In this document: positions 1 through 12,283 of the stretch, one piece after another
How positions within the stretch are numbered: position 1 is the stretch's first letter
Layout: every line of letters starts with the position of its first letter
From: Arbacia lixula
Taxonomy: Eukaryota; Echinodermata; Echinoidea; Arbacioida; Arbaciidae
Direction: 5' to 3'
DNA: 64,000 nucleotides
Assembly: GCA_963669155.1 (NCBI GenBank)
Contig: OZ022579.1
Coordinates: 20,562,571-20,626,570, forward strand
Position numbers and translations under genes: made by a program
Notes under the pieces: model-generated
What the model saw: the letters and a program-made list of their open reading frames with translations, nothing else
What the model was told of the DNA's origin: nothing
Database searches by the model: none

Positions 1-43
1 ATCTGTAAGTTCGAATTATATCAAGATATATACAAATAGATAT

Positions 44-1004
44 TGTTACGATCAATTCACGCCAGAAAGGATCGCACAAAATGATACCAATATTTAGTTT
101 ATGTGTTTTTTATTATATAGGGTATTTCCCCTTTAAAATCAAGACAATCTTTCACAACTTTGTACAATGACTCTACATAAACATTTAAAATATGTTTAAG
201 CTTACAATACTGCAGGATACAGTAGACGGATGAATCCACGGCTCTCGTTGATGGTCCAGTTGATAATCCGATGCAGTATTCCCAAATCATGATCGCAATG
301 TTGATTCCAATGTTGTACGCTGAAGAGCAGGTATTCCAGATAGTCAAGTCCAAATAGATGATCCAAGATGGTCAAATGTTAATCCACAGAGCTTTCACAG
401 GCAGGATCTCATAAGCACTATTTAACAGGCAGGTAGTTGTCCACGTAGAGAAAATCCTCGTATAAATCCACAGGTAAGTATTGGGCCAGGGTCACAACAA
501 AATCTTAGATGCAGGTTACTATATACCACAGGTGACTGGAGCGAGATGATAGGTAAACTCTCTAATGCAGGTTATCACAGGTACATGACTGGAGCTAGGA
601 TGATATGTTAAACTCTAATGCCCCTAGCCAAGCACCTCATATATATACTACAATCTGTACATTCCAGAAGGTTCTATTAACTGTGTTTCCAGAAATTTCT
701 CAATAAATCCAGTAAGCTCTACATTGTACATATACCTATGCTTGTAAACGTGACAAACAATATTGACCTGACCTAGATTACACTGATGAGTCATCACTGG
801 CATACTGCAGTCAGTGCCTCCTTTATTATGCTAATGAGTGTAACATTCTTTTATGTAATTAACACACGCCAGAACCTTCCACAGGCAGTACACATTTCAA
901 AATGTTTATTTCACCAGTGAGGAATTTCACAAGCACACAGAGTGCAGCTCATTCAAGGGCTACATGTATGGCTATTTATGTACAACTTATACACATTTGT
1001 AACA
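44..1004 (-). mobile_element. Solo LTR of the Gmr1-like Ty3/Gypsy family (961 bp)
   Basis: Read on the minus strand this block begins TGTTACAAATG and ends CGTAACA, the TGTTA...TAACA ends typical of Gypsy LTRs. It is flanked by the 4-base direct repeat ATAT (40-43 and 1005-1008), which fits a target-site duplication. The same sequence recurs at 14873-15470, 18481-18961, 48890-49787, 55754-56711 and 61078-63077, and the last of these follows a polypurine tract at the 3' end of a pol region, which identifies the block as an LTR. An AATAAT/AATAAA-type signal lies near its 3' end. No internal sequence is attached, so this is a solo LTR left by LTR-LTR recombination. It is the longest uninterrupted copy here and a good reference for the family. 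Confidence 0.88.
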
Positions 1005-1008
1005 ATAT

Positions 1009-1314
1009 CTACTCATAGTATTCTGGTGTGATGACATTTTTTCTTTTTTAAAGAGCGGATTAATACTTATCAGTGCAGAGGAAAAATGTTTTCTAATCTT
1101 AATGAGCAGTTCAGGGTCTAAATCTCAGGGAGAGAGCAGGGAGATGAACAATTTAGTAAAGTTATTATTTCAGGTTGCCTAGTGACCCCTTTCCTGTGAG
1201 TTCAAGACAATGGCTGAATATTTGATGGTATTGATGGAATAGTAGCTTACCTTGCTCCACTCTGACCATGTCAGGGATTATCAGCTAAGCAAGGAGGGAG
1301 AGAGAGAGAGAGAA

Positions 1315-1350
<36 letters not shown>

Positions 1351-2067
1351 GTTCTGTAAACGTCCGATACAAAACTTTCAATTTTGTTACGTCCAAAAAA
1401 TGTTTTTTAAACATTCAAAAAACCTAAAAATAAAGTCCAAACTTTAACATTGTATAAACGTTTTAAAAACTTTCATTTAGAACAAAGACGTACAGGACCT
1501 AAAAAAAAGTTTTTAAAATTTCGTGTTTGCTGGATTGGACAAGGGTACTTTGCATACTGCAATCTACTAAATCTGATGATCTGGCTGGACAAACTACACA
1601 AATTGAACAAAGTCACCAATATCACTTCTGTTTAATCAAAGTGTGCATGCTAGGGTCATTCACTGTATGCACCATTGAATTAAATATTTCCAGAATAAAT
1701 CTGTATTTCACTTAGGTCACAATAGTAAACTACTTAATATGATTACAGAACCATGCATTTTCCCCCTATACATGACGCTATTATCCATATTTGCGCTTGA
1801 AGCCTGATTAACTTATGTGCAAACGTGTGTCCTTTCTCACAAGTACACACAAATCTCATACAGTATCAGTATTGCCTGGACAATAAAGGGTTAGCAGGGA
1901 CTGGATAATACACTATTCCATACCATTTCATCTACTGAAGATGTGAATATTCTACTTTCCTGAATGATACCAAACTATATGTAATCCCAACACTATGCAC
2001 ATAATAAACAGACCTACACAGTGAAGAAAACAAAATCAACTTTAGAACATAATAATAGTATTTGTCT
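1009..2067. other. Unassigned stretch with a GA microsatellite
   Basis: I see no gene here. A (GA)n microsatellite lies at about 1288-1348. The rest is AT-rich sequence with many in-frame stops, and the short reading frames at 1450-1715 have no recognisable domain. Confidence 0.6.
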
Positions 2068-3469
2068 CGTCTGAACGAAGTTCAGCTGAGACCTAGTAAT
2101 CACTTTTCCTTTTCATCTGTTGGTCTGTTAGTCTGTAACAAAAATGTTAGCTTTGGTTGAACTTTCATTTCTTTATTTCTGCATCAATTGTGTTCCTACT
2201 TGGTACAAATGAGCCTTGGGTAATACCACGTGTGTTGATGAGGATGATGAGGTCAAAGGTCAAAAGGGTCAAAAGGGGACATGATATGAGGCCATTGCAA
2301 AATCAAGTGAGACTTGTGGTTTGCGAACCACCTTGTTTGAAATATTTAAAAATTGCTTCTGTGTGCCAAACTGTCGACAAACGGCAAAAAATTTGAACAA
2401 TGAGGGCGCTGTCACTGAAAACTATTGTCACACAGAATGACACCCCCACCCCCCCCCTCCCCCGAAAGCAAACCTCCAAAGCAAGTTTGAATAAAATTGG
2501 ACAAGAAATGTGGCCGATAGATCACATACAAGTAATGTGACATGGCACCCAAGTCAGAAGACTGAGGCCGCCATCACTGAATACTTTTGTGGGCTACATG
2601 TAGAATGACCACCTATGCACCTATAATCCTAAAATCCTTTGGGTAACAACAAAGTAATTGAAAAATAAGCATTTTTGCAAATTTAGATATATCAGGTTGA
2701 CCTTTGACCCTGTAAAAGACAGAGCATTGGGAGCAGCATCACTTAAAGTTGTAGGTGTCTAGAGTTGACTATAATACACTTACACATCAAATTTTGAAGA
2801 AAAAAAATCCATTGAAAAATGCAGCCTGTATCATGCACACAACAGACCCTGAAAAATGTACCTTTTTGTGTACAAAGATGGACCACGCGAGGGCACCTCT
2901 ACCAAAAACTATAGGCCTCTTCGCTTTACCAGAATACACCTTCATACAAAATTTGAAGATGATCAGAAAAGAACTGCAGCCAGTAGAGCGCTCACAAGAA
3001 AATGTACCATTTTATGTACAAAGACGGACCAAGCGAGGGTGCCACCACCAAAAACTATAGGCGTCTTTGCTTTACCATAATACACCTGCATACCAAATTT
3101 GAAGATGATCCAAAAAGAACTGCAGCCAGTAGAGCACTCAGAAGAAAATCTCTGAGGTGGCGGCGCGACGAGGCCAAATCCATTGTATCCTCCGAACTCT
3201 GTTCGAGGGATGCAATTATCATGTACAAAGTGAACTTTTAGAGTTCAACCTTGACCTGTGACCTTTCATCTTGACCTATCTTATCCAAAATTTAATCACT
3301 TAATTGCTTTGTCAAATATTATGATTGATCTAGGTTTGGTGAAGTTTGGTTTAATATTTCTGGAGTCATCATGTGAAAGTTACATTTTAGGATTTGACTG
3401 TGACCTGTGACATTTTACCTACATGATCCAAAATTGATTAGATCAATTACCCTGTCATGTATCATCATT
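2068..3469. repeat. Dispersed repeat with GACCTT-type units and an internal tandem duplication
   Basis: The left edge (TTTGTCTCG...GAACGAAGTT, then TAGTAATCACTTTT) is the reverse complement of the right edge of the array ending at 18085, so the two are oppositely oriented copies of one dispersed repeat. Inside, about 2852-2998 and 2999-3147 are two tandem units of roughly 147 bp sharing 'GAACTGCAGCCAGTAGAGC'. From 3241 on the sequence carries 'ACCTTGACCTGTGACC' and 'TACCAAGTTTG' motifs shared with the array at 32330-32890. No coding potential is seen. The unit is interrupted at 3470 by a TIR element and resumes at 4088. Confidence 0.6.
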
Positions 3470-4084
3470 AGGGCCATTCTCATTACAAAAAAACGCAATA
3501 TTAAAAATTGTGTTGTTTGACAATCGTGTCCTACTATACTCATTACACCAAAAACTTGCGATGTTAGAAATATCACGGGACAAACCACGCATGCCCAGCA
3601 TACTTGATTGACCATTCCCATGCAATTCGTTTTGCTCAAAGTGGGATGTAAACATACAACAAAATTGATTCGCTCGGTCCCATGCTATCATTTTCACGTA
3701 GGTTTGTACTGATGTATTGTACAGTATACACTATATGCAGCGCAGTGCAGTCATCACTGAGTTGATCTAGTATACACAGTAGAAGTAGTACTAGAACGAC
3801 GCTCCGCATCTGATATGACAGCTAGCCTAGCCTGTACTGTACGTAGTACTGCAGCATATAGCAGCTAGCTCGATCGCACATTTTAATTGTCACGCGCTAC
3901 TGGAAGAGCGGACGCGAAAATCACGTGAGTAAAATCATGATTTTTCTGCTGTGAGCATTCTCATTACAAAACATCACAATGTTTCGGTGTGATGTTAAGA
4001 AAAATTGCACTTTGAGTTGTGATTTTTCTGGCGATGTTTCAGACATCTTTTGGTACAGTTGCTAAGCCCAATGAGAATGGCACT
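3470..4084. mobile_element. TIR element, family AGGGCCATTCTCATT (615 bp copy)
   Basis: Left end AGGGCCATTCTCATT and right end AATGAGAATGGCACT form near-perfect terminal inverted repeats. The flanking host repeat reads CATCATT then GTACCAAG in other copies; here ATT precedes and ACT follows the element, consistent with a 3-bp target duplication that has picked up one change. A larger relative lies at 61144-62206 and shares the subterminal 'AAAATTGATTCGCTCGGTC'. There is no transposase frame, so it is non-autonomous. A 3-bp duplication is seen in PIF/Harbinger elements among others; I do not assign a superfamily. Confidence 0.72.
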
Positions 4085-4087
4085 ACT

Positions 4088-6303
4088 GTACCAAGTTTGA
4101 GTACTAGAGTTTGACAAGTTCTGACAAGCCCGGCATCCTCAAATCTATGCTTGCTTAAATAAGCATGTTTAATAATCATTATCATGTTATGTGTCAGTCA
4201 ATCCTCTTAAACTGCAGGTTCAGTTTTGAAGTTTGTTGTGATTTGTCATTTGTCAAACATATGGAGCATACTATCATTCATCACTGAGAGCAAGCCTAGA
4301 ATTTGTTTCCTAAATGCCAGTAGTGTAATCTGGTCTATTGCAGTGGTAACTATGCACAGGCACCAAATTCTGGGCATTGATTAACTTGAACTCAAACCGT
4401 CTGGAAAGGATCCATGGTAAAGTAATCCTGCGTGGGTGTGTGTTCACACATACTAGGCCGGGGGCTTATTGTGCTTCTCAACAACCACGTTGTAATCACA
4501 TCTCTGCTTGTTTAATCTGAAGCAGAGCTCAGCTGGTAAAGGTAACAAGAAACAGTACAGCTAGGATTTTCTGAATTTTTTGGTACACATTGGTGTGATT
4601 AATTTAGTGATAGTTCATTCAACAGCTCAGGAGGATAATAGCATACTGATTTAAAGCAAAGGTCTACCTGGACATTAAATTGGTTTCAATAATAGCAGAA
4701 AAATGAAAGCAAGATATTAGTGAAGGTGTGATGAAAATCCTGATAAGATGAGGATAGAGAGTTTTGACTTTTTTTGAAAGTTTTGATTTTGTGACATCAC
4801 TTGCAACTGCTCTTTCATATGCTGCATTCTGTGTGATTCCATAAAGTGCCCTCTTTCTGTTTTTTGAAGAAGGAATATACCTTGTTCATAGAGGTTTGTG
4901 CCTGAATCTACCTTCAGTGTTCAATTCTGTGTTGGTTTGAGTAGACTAGCTACGCTGTGAAGGATTTTGCAAGGATTGTTTTGTAAATTGTAAAATGATG
5001 AATCTACTTAATGTACAACAGGGCTGTACGTTCTTTGATACTTGAAGGAAAGGGTAGCTCTTTTGCAAGTAAAAAAATAAAATTGTGAAAACAGCATGGA
5101 AAATGGAAGAAACTATTAGTATGAGACCTACATTTCACAATATTAGACGTGGAATATGACTTTGAGTGGCAAAATATTGATTGCTAGATTTTGAGTCGGT
5201 TTTGAACCCCCCCCCCCCCCTTCACACACATCTACATCAAAACCCTTAAGCTGTCACGAACGTTTGACCTTGGCCTTATTGCACAGGAGAGCCAAGCTAA
5301 AGAAGAGGCTTATCTCTCTCCCACGGTGAATGGAAACAGAATTATGAGGTCAAGTTCTTTATTGGAAACCTTCATGAGTGAATGTGTGTACACATTGATA
5401 GAAAAATGTCAATGGATATATTCCAAGTTTTACTATATTTCCACCATTGTCTTTTAACTGTTGATATGACATGAAAATCATGCACTCCATCTTCTTATGT
5501 GGTGGAATATCAAGAAATGGGTCTTGCCAAAACTAGCTTATAGGATTTGTATACATGTAAGGCATGTATATCATAATTGTCAAATGAATCTGTATTTTGG
5601 GGTGCAAAGTGCACTATTTTTGTCCTTTGAGGATAGAAAACTCAAAACTCCTCTCCATATGAAAATGCAACTTTGGTCAAAGTTTGGTTGAAATTTTATT
5701 TATAACTTTGATGTTTAACATCTCCAGTTCTTGTGGAAAAAATCAATGCAATGCTTAATTTGAGCAAAGTTAATTGAGATATGACCTCTTTAAGTGTTTG
5801 ATGTCAAATTGTATCAGTTTAACTCACTGGAATGACTGATCTTTGTATTGTCTGATTTAAATTTGATCATTACATTTCTAAGCATTGTGAAAAGATATAT
5901 TGATGGCCTTTTGTGAATAAACTTCATTACCTTTGGCCTGGTTGGATTTGACCCTTATTCCACAGCCATTGGTACATAAAGTACATCCAGGTACCAACTT
6001 CCATCCATTGAAGAGTTCTTAAAGAATTGGGTAAAAGAATGGGGGAGGATGAATGGACATCACCAAAACATAATGTCTCTGGCAAATCTGTGGCAGAAAA
6101 ACTCAACGGATGTGTGAACAAGACATTCAATTGTCAATTTTGTATCATAATTAATACAAGTATGAAAATAAGTTAAGAGTGAACATAATGCAGAAGAAAT
6201 CCATGTATGAACTAGACTTTGATAAAGTAATGCAGTATGCAATCTTTGTTACCCAGTCTGCAATTTACAGCAATTTAGCGCCAGGTCCTCTTCCTCAATA
6301 CGG
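4088..6303. other. Unassigned stretch
   Basis: The stretch begins with the tail of the dispersed repeat (to about 4130). I see no gene, splice-supported exon or known element after that. A poly-C run lies at about 5206-5221. The longest frames (5497-5691, 6179-6412) are short, of ordinary AT-rich composition and without recognisable motifs. Confidence 0.55.
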
Positions 6304-7103
6304 GGGTGGTATTCTGAGACTGTTTTATCTCTGTTTTAAGTCTGTTATAACTAATCGGTATTCTGAACACCGTTTTATCTTTGTTCTAACTATTGTTTTA
6401 ACTCTGTTTTAACATTTGTTTTATCTCTCTCCCTTTGCCCGCGCATGCCATTTTCATACTTTGTGCGCACACGCATAACTTTTGGCGCAAACAGTACAAC
6501 CATATCTGTAACAAGGTATTCTGACGACTGTTTTATCTTCTGTTGTAACTCTGCCCATGTGCAAAAATATACCTGTGAGATAAAACAGGGTGGATGGTGT
6601 TTTAACTTTGTAGAGTTATGTCATGGCGGCAATCTTCTCTCGCTACAACTTCAACAACTAATCGCTCAACCTCTTCTGTGAGAAAATTCACACCTCTTCG
6701 AACCTTTGCCCTATGTTCAGCAAATTGTGTTTTTTTTAATTCTCTCGCATAACATGCACACAACATCAACACAAGCAAAAAAGCCAATGCAATATATTAA
6801 GTGCAAGATATAGCGCTAAAACACGCATATTAAGGCAAGGTGCGTTTCGCACGCTTTTGCCAAATGACAATGACAAGGGAGCAATCGGATTGGCTAAAAC
6901 TTCTTATATGCTACCTCTTACAACATTTCCTATTGGTTATAGTGGTTGCGGTGGGCGTGGTTTTCCTGACTTACAACACCGTTAAAACGGTGTTCAGAAT
7001 ACCGTTTAACAACTGTTTTAGCGCTGTTGTAACTCACTAACTTACAACAGAGATAAAACAGAAAGTTAAAACAGAGATAAAACGGTGCTCAAAATACCAT
7101 CCC
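6304..7103. mobile_element. Foldback/MITE-type element with subterminal TTTTATCT arrays
   Basis: Ends are GGGTGGTATTCTGAG on the left and CTCAAAATACCATCCC on the right, inverted relative to each other. Inside each end runs an array of short motifs (CTGTTTTA, TTTTATCTCTG on the left; AACAGAGATAAAACAG on the right), so the arms pair over about 100 bases. The middle (about 6430-6960) is less repetitive and contains ATTGG/CCAAT-like bits. No transposase frame is seen. The 47403-48018 element shares the terminal GGTATTC and the TTTTATCT arrays, suggesting a related family. I could not settle the target duplication. Confidence 0.68.
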
Positions 7104-7239
7104 GGTATTGCTGTGTTAAAAAAAATACCCCACCACTTTTAGCACATGATCCTATGCAATCTGCATGTCTATCAATGGAGGTAGAAGGTGATGTATCCCG
7201 ACCCGCTATCCAAATTACATGTTAAAAGTTTTATCAAGG

Positions 7240-7636
7240 GGTGTCTTCATTAGCCCAATGTGGGTGAAATAGCTAGCTATTTGGTTGAGAAAATTTCCCA
7301 AGAAATCTTGGGCTAGATGGAGCTAGCTCAAGCTAGTTCTCGAACTAGTTCGAGCTTGCTTGGAGCGTCTTCATTAGCCTTAAATTTCTTGATTCCGGCA
7401 TGCATCAGTGCACGAGGCATTGTTTACATAATAGGTTTTTATACGTGCGTGAATGCGAGCTCACAACCGAAGCCATGCGGTCGTGGCCCAATTCCCGTCG
7501 CACACTGCTGGTATGTGCGAACATCGAGATGATTCATGCATCCCGAATTTCAAGCTAATGAAGACGCGATTGCAACTTCAGGCTAGTTAGCAAACTAGCT
7601 CGCTATTTCGTCTGATCGGGCTAATGAAAACGCACC
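7240..7636. mobile_element. TIR element, family GTGCGTCTTCATTAGCCC (short copy)
   Basis: Left end GGTGTCTTCATTAGCCC and right end GGGCTAATGAAAACGCACC are inverted repeats. Just inside lie several AGCTAGCT-rich palindromes and a second internal TCTTCATTAGCC. A longer copy with nearly the same internal order lies at 8832-10166. The region around 7420-7440 (GTTTACATAATAGGTTTTTA) is the uninterrupted form of the site that carries the nested element at 9101-9931 in the longer copy. Non-autonomous; no coding frame recognised. Confidence 0.72.
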
Positions 7637-8831
7637 TTCAACCATTGCTTGTGAGGTGGTGGTATTGGATTACACCTGCAATCCTCACCGTCTTACATAA
7701 AAGTGTAAACAGACTCTTACTAGGGCATTGCCTGAAAAGAAATGGGAAGTAGGAAATATGTATTTTAGTTGTTTTTACATATTAAAATATCCAGAAAGTA
7801 CTCTAAGGTAGACAAAGTCCTGAATACACTTCAAACAAAAGAAAATGACCCAGAATTGGCAATATAACAACCACAACCCAATATTTTCACTCTTCAATCA
7901 AGCCCCGCTATCACAAGTTAGCGCAGTGCACAATCAAGACCACAAAACGCATCACTTGAGTGTATATGCCTGGTGAGGCCACCGTAACTGGGCCCACTAG
8001 GGACCCCACCAATTTCACATTCCATGCGGAGTTTTTCGTGACACAGACAGATGTGACATGTGAACATTAACCAGAACACTTTCTGTTGCTTTTAACGGGA
8101 ATCTAACGATTGTGGCTTAATTGTGTTCCGTGAAATGCAGATGCACTTATATTTATAAGAGGAACCCTCCGGAGGTGCGCCTAAGTGAGAGTTACGGGAG
8201 TTGATTAATCACACTCCGTGTTTAATGATTTGATCTGTGTTTGGCGTTTGGTGGTACTGGGAGTTTCAGGCTACTGGCCCGAGCCTTTTGGTGACTGTTC
8301 AGGTCGCCCTAACTCTCGCAGTCGGGACTCTGCCGAGTTCCATTCAGAGTTACACAAAATTGCGTGGACCTGCGCATAGGTCTTTTATCCAACCTTATAT
8401 AAATTTAAGAAGGTTTAAATGGCACTCGAATCCATCTTGTTGCCCCCTATCTGGCTTTGCATTTTTCTTGGAAAAGTTGTCCAGTCAATTTTTAACTTAG
8501 TGCAAAGGTAATTCATGGGAAATGTTGCTTAAAAATAAGAAACTACCAGATTTTTTTTTAGTAAGCAACACACATTTATTCCCTTTTCATGACAAAACTA
8601 CTAGCTGAAAATAGACTTTGACACTCAACTTCAGTTGTCATGTCTAGTCTGTCATATTTACAAATTGCGCAGTTTCATGGATGATCAGAACATGATTTGC
8701 AAGGGCAATGATAGGCTTTAGAAAGTACATGTAGAGTAAAGTAGTTTTTATTATGTAAATCAAAATAAATAATGACCAGGAAAAATAACATGACATATCA
8801 CACTACAATGGATGTAAAAAAGAAAGAGAAT
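7637..8831. other. Unassigned stretch between two related TIR elements
   Basis: No gene is recognised. The frame at 8237-8500 has no motif I can place and no supporting splice signals. CTCCGGAGG at about 8168 is a short palindrome also seen at 45366. Otherwise AT-rich sequence. Confidence 0.5.
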
Positions 8832-10166
8832 GTGCGTCTTCATTAGCCCGATGTGACGAAATAGCTAGCTAGTTCTGATCGAGATAGCCTAGCCAGATCA
8901 CGAAATAGCTAGCTATTTGTATCTTCATTAGACAGATCAGGTGAAACAGCTAGCTGTTTGGTTGAGAAAATTTCCCAAGAAATCTTGGGCTAGATGGAGC
9001 TAACGCGCAAACTAGCTTGAGCTAGCTGGGAGCGTCTTCATTAGCCTGAAAATTTCTTAATCTCGGCATGCATCAGCACGCACGAGGCATTGTTTACGTT
9101 AAGCCCCTGTCCCACTATTGCGTGTAAGCGTTGCGTATGACTTGCAAGGAACAATTTTCCAAAACGCAGGGTATATTCTGCGGGCTGAGTAGAATTTTGA
9201 AAACTTTTGCATGCTTCTTACCTGCTGGACACGTGCTAATTACGGTCTACTTGCGTGTATTCCGTGTGACCTGCATGTCAGGCGCGTTGGTGGCGTGTGA
9301 GAGCTTCGAAAATGATCCGTGTTAATTACGGGCGACATATGAGCGCTGCGAGTTATCTGCGTCACGACTGCGTGTTACATGTGTGAGAGTTACGTGCAAG
9401 TGCGAGCCTCTAAGAACGTCATCATCTTGGCTGCAGCCGAGCCTCAACTAACCAGCAGAAAGGAAGTAACTGACCCTTAAAATACACGCAATTTGTTCGT
9501 ATATGCATCGCTCCACATCCGCAGAAATGACCAGCTACACGCATGTTGGCAGTATGGACACGGTTCCTTGCCAGTAAAACACCCGTATTATGCTAGTAGA
9601 ATACCCGCAGATGACTCACGTTTACCGCTGCATACCCACAGATCCACGGGCAAGTTGCTTACTTCATGTGAGTTAACTGCCTGTGATTTGCGGCCGCTAC
9701 GGGCCTCCTACTGGTGTTCTGCGTGGACCTCTGCGGCCAATTCCCCGCAACTCAACCGGAGCAAGTTTTGAACATGCTCAAAACTTGCGGGTTGCGGGTA
9801 AATCGGACTTGCATGCTCACCTGCAGGCAACTACAGGCGAGATATGTGCTAGGTGCTGTCTCGTGCGGGCTATCTGCGGGGACCTCGCAAGTCACACGCA
9901 ACGCTTGCACGCAATAGTGGGACAGGAGCTTCAGGTTTTTATATGTGCGTGAATGTGAGCTCACAACCGAAGCCATGCAGTCGGGCCTATTCCCGTCGCA
10001 CACTGCGTATGTGCGAATTTAACATTGTTATAATTTATGCATTCTGAGTTTTGAGCTTACATATCCAGAGTTTTGAGCTAATGAAGATGCGATTGCAACT
10101 TCAGGCTAGTTCTCCTAATCGCAAAATAGCTCGCTATTTTGTCTGATCGGGCTAATGAAGACGCAC
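8832..10166. mobile_element. TIR element, family GTGCGTCTTCATTAGCCC (long copy, interrupted)
   Basis: Begins GTGCGTCTTCATTAGCCCGA and ends with the inverted form GGGCTAATGAAGACGCAC. Internal landmarks (AAATTTCCCAAGAAATCTTG, GCATGCATCAG, ACGAGGCATTGTTTAC, GTGCGTGAATG) occur in the same order as in the copy at 7240-7636. Compared with that copy it carries an extra 831-bp block at 9101-9931 that has its own long terminal inverted repeats, so it is an element inside an element. No transposase frame is seen. A (GA)n and poly-G tract follows at 10167-10215. Confidence 0.75.
9101..9931. mobile_element. Nested TIR element AAGCCCCTGTCCCACTATTG (831 bp)
   Basis: Left end AAGCCCCTGTCCCACTATTG and right end CAATAGTGGGACAGGAGCTT are inverted repeats that extend inward for about 45 bases with few mismatches. 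It interrupts the host element between GTTTAC and GGTTTTTATA, which are almost adjacent in the uninterrupted copy at about 7425. It is more GC-rich than its surroundings and holds several short inverted motifs, for example around 9761-9787. The short overlapping frames inside do not resemble a transposase. Non-autonomous; superfamily unknown. Confidence 0.75.
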
Positions 10167-10286
10167 CTAGAGAGAGAGTGAGAGAGAGAGACAGAAGGTG
10201 GGGGGGGGGGGGGGAGCTAACACGGCTGGCCTACACCCAAACTTGATTCAGTGCCGGTGGCTTATCTGGTAGGGGATTACCGCTCA

Positions 10287-10437
10287 GCGCTTCTGTTTAC
10301 TTAGGCTGGCCACGGTCAGAAGTTGTAAAATACGTTCTGGGGTTGCCAGGTTGTAAACAGCCATTGCCATCATGCTCCTCCTCATTTCTCTCAATGTTCT
10401 TCCCGTCCTTGCAACTTTCGTTGCCCTTCCAAAGGAG
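10287..10437 (-). CDS. Possible terminal coding exon, unrecognised protein
   Basis: On the minus strand a long pyrimidine-rich stretch (CTTCCTTTTCTTCTCCTCC ... TTTTCCCTCCTTTGGAAG) ends in an AG at about 10438. From there one frame runs for about 49 codons to a TGA at 10284-10286 (residues include RTGRTLREMRRSMMAMAVYN and ATPERILQLLTVASLSKQKR). The composition is more protein-like than most frames here, but a second frame over the same bases is also open, I recognise no domain, and no partner exon is linked. It lies downstream of the two ankyrin exons on the same strand, so it could be the 3' end of that gene. Its start phase does not match the donor at 29531 directly, so an intermediate exon would be needed. 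Confidence 0.27.
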
Positions 10438-11183
10438 GGAAAATGACAGGAGTGTTGATAAGGACACAAAAACAAGAACATATTGTAGGAGGAGAAGAAA
10501 AGGAAGTAAAAACATAAGCCTCATGTACGTGCACTCACTGATTTCCCTTTCATATGTAAATATGTTTTTTTTTATAACTAAATTAATATGAAACACAATT
10601 GAAATACTTCTTACACTTGCACGTATAATACTTATAGTCGTCTTTGGAGATTGTTTGAAATTCTCCTAAATCATGAATTTTTTCTTCTCTTACATTGTCC
10701 TCCTCTCCCATCTCCCTCTCGTTCTACTTCACAATAATACTGTCGAAGTGTAACTGAAGTCACGGGTCCCACATATCAGTGTACTTTTATGCAGAGGAAC
10801 CTCATTATGCTTATATACAAAAACGGCATGTCGTTATTGTATATGCAAATGAATGTGAGCGAGATAGCGCTCTTGTGCTCTAATTGGCTGATTGTAGTAT
10901 TGGTTGCTTCGGCTTCAAACTGATAAAAATATAGACCGTGAAATGATTTTTGCATCTATTTTGCAACAAAGTGATAACTTTTGTCACAGTAATCATTACC
11001 CCACAAGAAAGAGTAATTCTTTTTGAACAATAGGTGCATATCTGGTCAGATGAAACCAACTACAAAATGTCCAATTTACTGACTGAAAATCTTCACACGA
11101 TTTGACACCATGAACATGTCAGGCTCAGTATCTCATGGGAGGAAACGTAAAACGTCTATATAGACGTTGATCGGAAGGAACCT
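10438..11183. other. Unassigned stretch
   Basis: No gene or clear repeat is seen after the pyrimidine-rich tract. A GAGATAGCGCTCTTGTGCTC segment with ATTGG boxes lies around 10855-10900. It could be part of the sequence flanking the large inverted repeat, but nothing decides this. Confidence 0.45.
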
Positions 11184-12283
11184 GTTAAACAGCCTAGCCG
11201 CAGCGCCTTCACAATCGCACGTATTTATAAAAGTCGTATGCACGAAACTTTTGTCGCTGCATATGTAATGAGCAATGACAGACCTGGTTTCGCAATAGAA
11301 TAACTCTGGAGAGAAACGACACATTTTCATGAAATCCTTGGGGTTATGGAGATAAAACTATAAAATTTCATTTGTTTAAAGAAAAATCTTGGGTGAATTA
11401 TAGAAATACTTGAAAATCTAAGAGATTTATCGGAGGAAAATGTGGATTGTTACCCGTTTAAAAAACATCTTAAAAATTAAGTTCTATATACATGATTCAC
11501 CGAAATAATTGTTTCAGAGTCTCAAGAAACCTTCTTTCTAGTAAAAAGGACCCAAAATGTAATATTCTACGATCTATACCAGTCAGGAGCTAGCAAAATA
11601 TAACCAGTGTTCCAATAGGCTGAAGGAAAAGTTGCTCGCCGTACAATCTCACCGGGGGTTCCCCCACAATGCTCCACACGAGTTCCGTATAACTGCGAGT
11701 GAGGAAAATAGTGCGCGCCCGCCGTGTGTCCATTGTTATTAACCGTCCGGTGTATTTTATAGTGAGTGTACCCCCGTTACCAAAAGCCCTCGACTTACAT
11801 TATTATGTAATCCCCGGCGAGATTGTACGGCGAGAACTTTTCCTCCAGCCTTTTGGAACACTGGTTATATTTTGCTAGCTCGTGACTGGTATAGATCGTA
11901 GAATCTTACATTTTGAGTACTTTTTAGAAGAAAGAATGTTTCTTGAGACTCTGAAGCAAATATTTCGGTGAATCATGTATAAAGAATTTAATTTAAGATG
12001 TTTTGTAAACTGGTAGCAATACACATTTTCCTCCGATAAATCTCTTAGATTTTCAAGATTTCAATAATTCACCTAAGATTTTTCTTTAGACAGATGAAAT
12101 TTCATAGTTTTATCTCCATAACCCCGGCGATTTCATGGAAATGTGTCGTTTCTTTCCAGAGTTATTCTATTACGAATCCAGGTCTGTCATTGCTCATTAC
12201 ATATGCAGCGACAAAAGTTTCGTGCATACGACTTGTATAAATACGTGCAATTGCGCAGCTAGGCACTGCGGCTAGACTGTTTA
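11184..12283. repeat. Large inverted repeat, arms about 470 bp, loop about 150 bp
   Basis: The left arm (11184-11657) and right arm (11812-12283) are inverted copies over almost their full length: for example GTTAAACAGCCTAGCCGC against GCGGCTAGACTGTTTAA, and ATTTATCGGAGGAAAATGTG against CACATTTTCCTCCGATAAAT. Arms differ by scattered substitutions and a few indels. The loop (11658-11811) is GC-richer and unlike the arms. The motif ATACCAGTCAGGAGCTAGCA appears in both arms and again at about 12390, outside the repeat. No transposase frame is present. It may be a foldback transposon or an inverted duplication. Confidence 0.85.
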
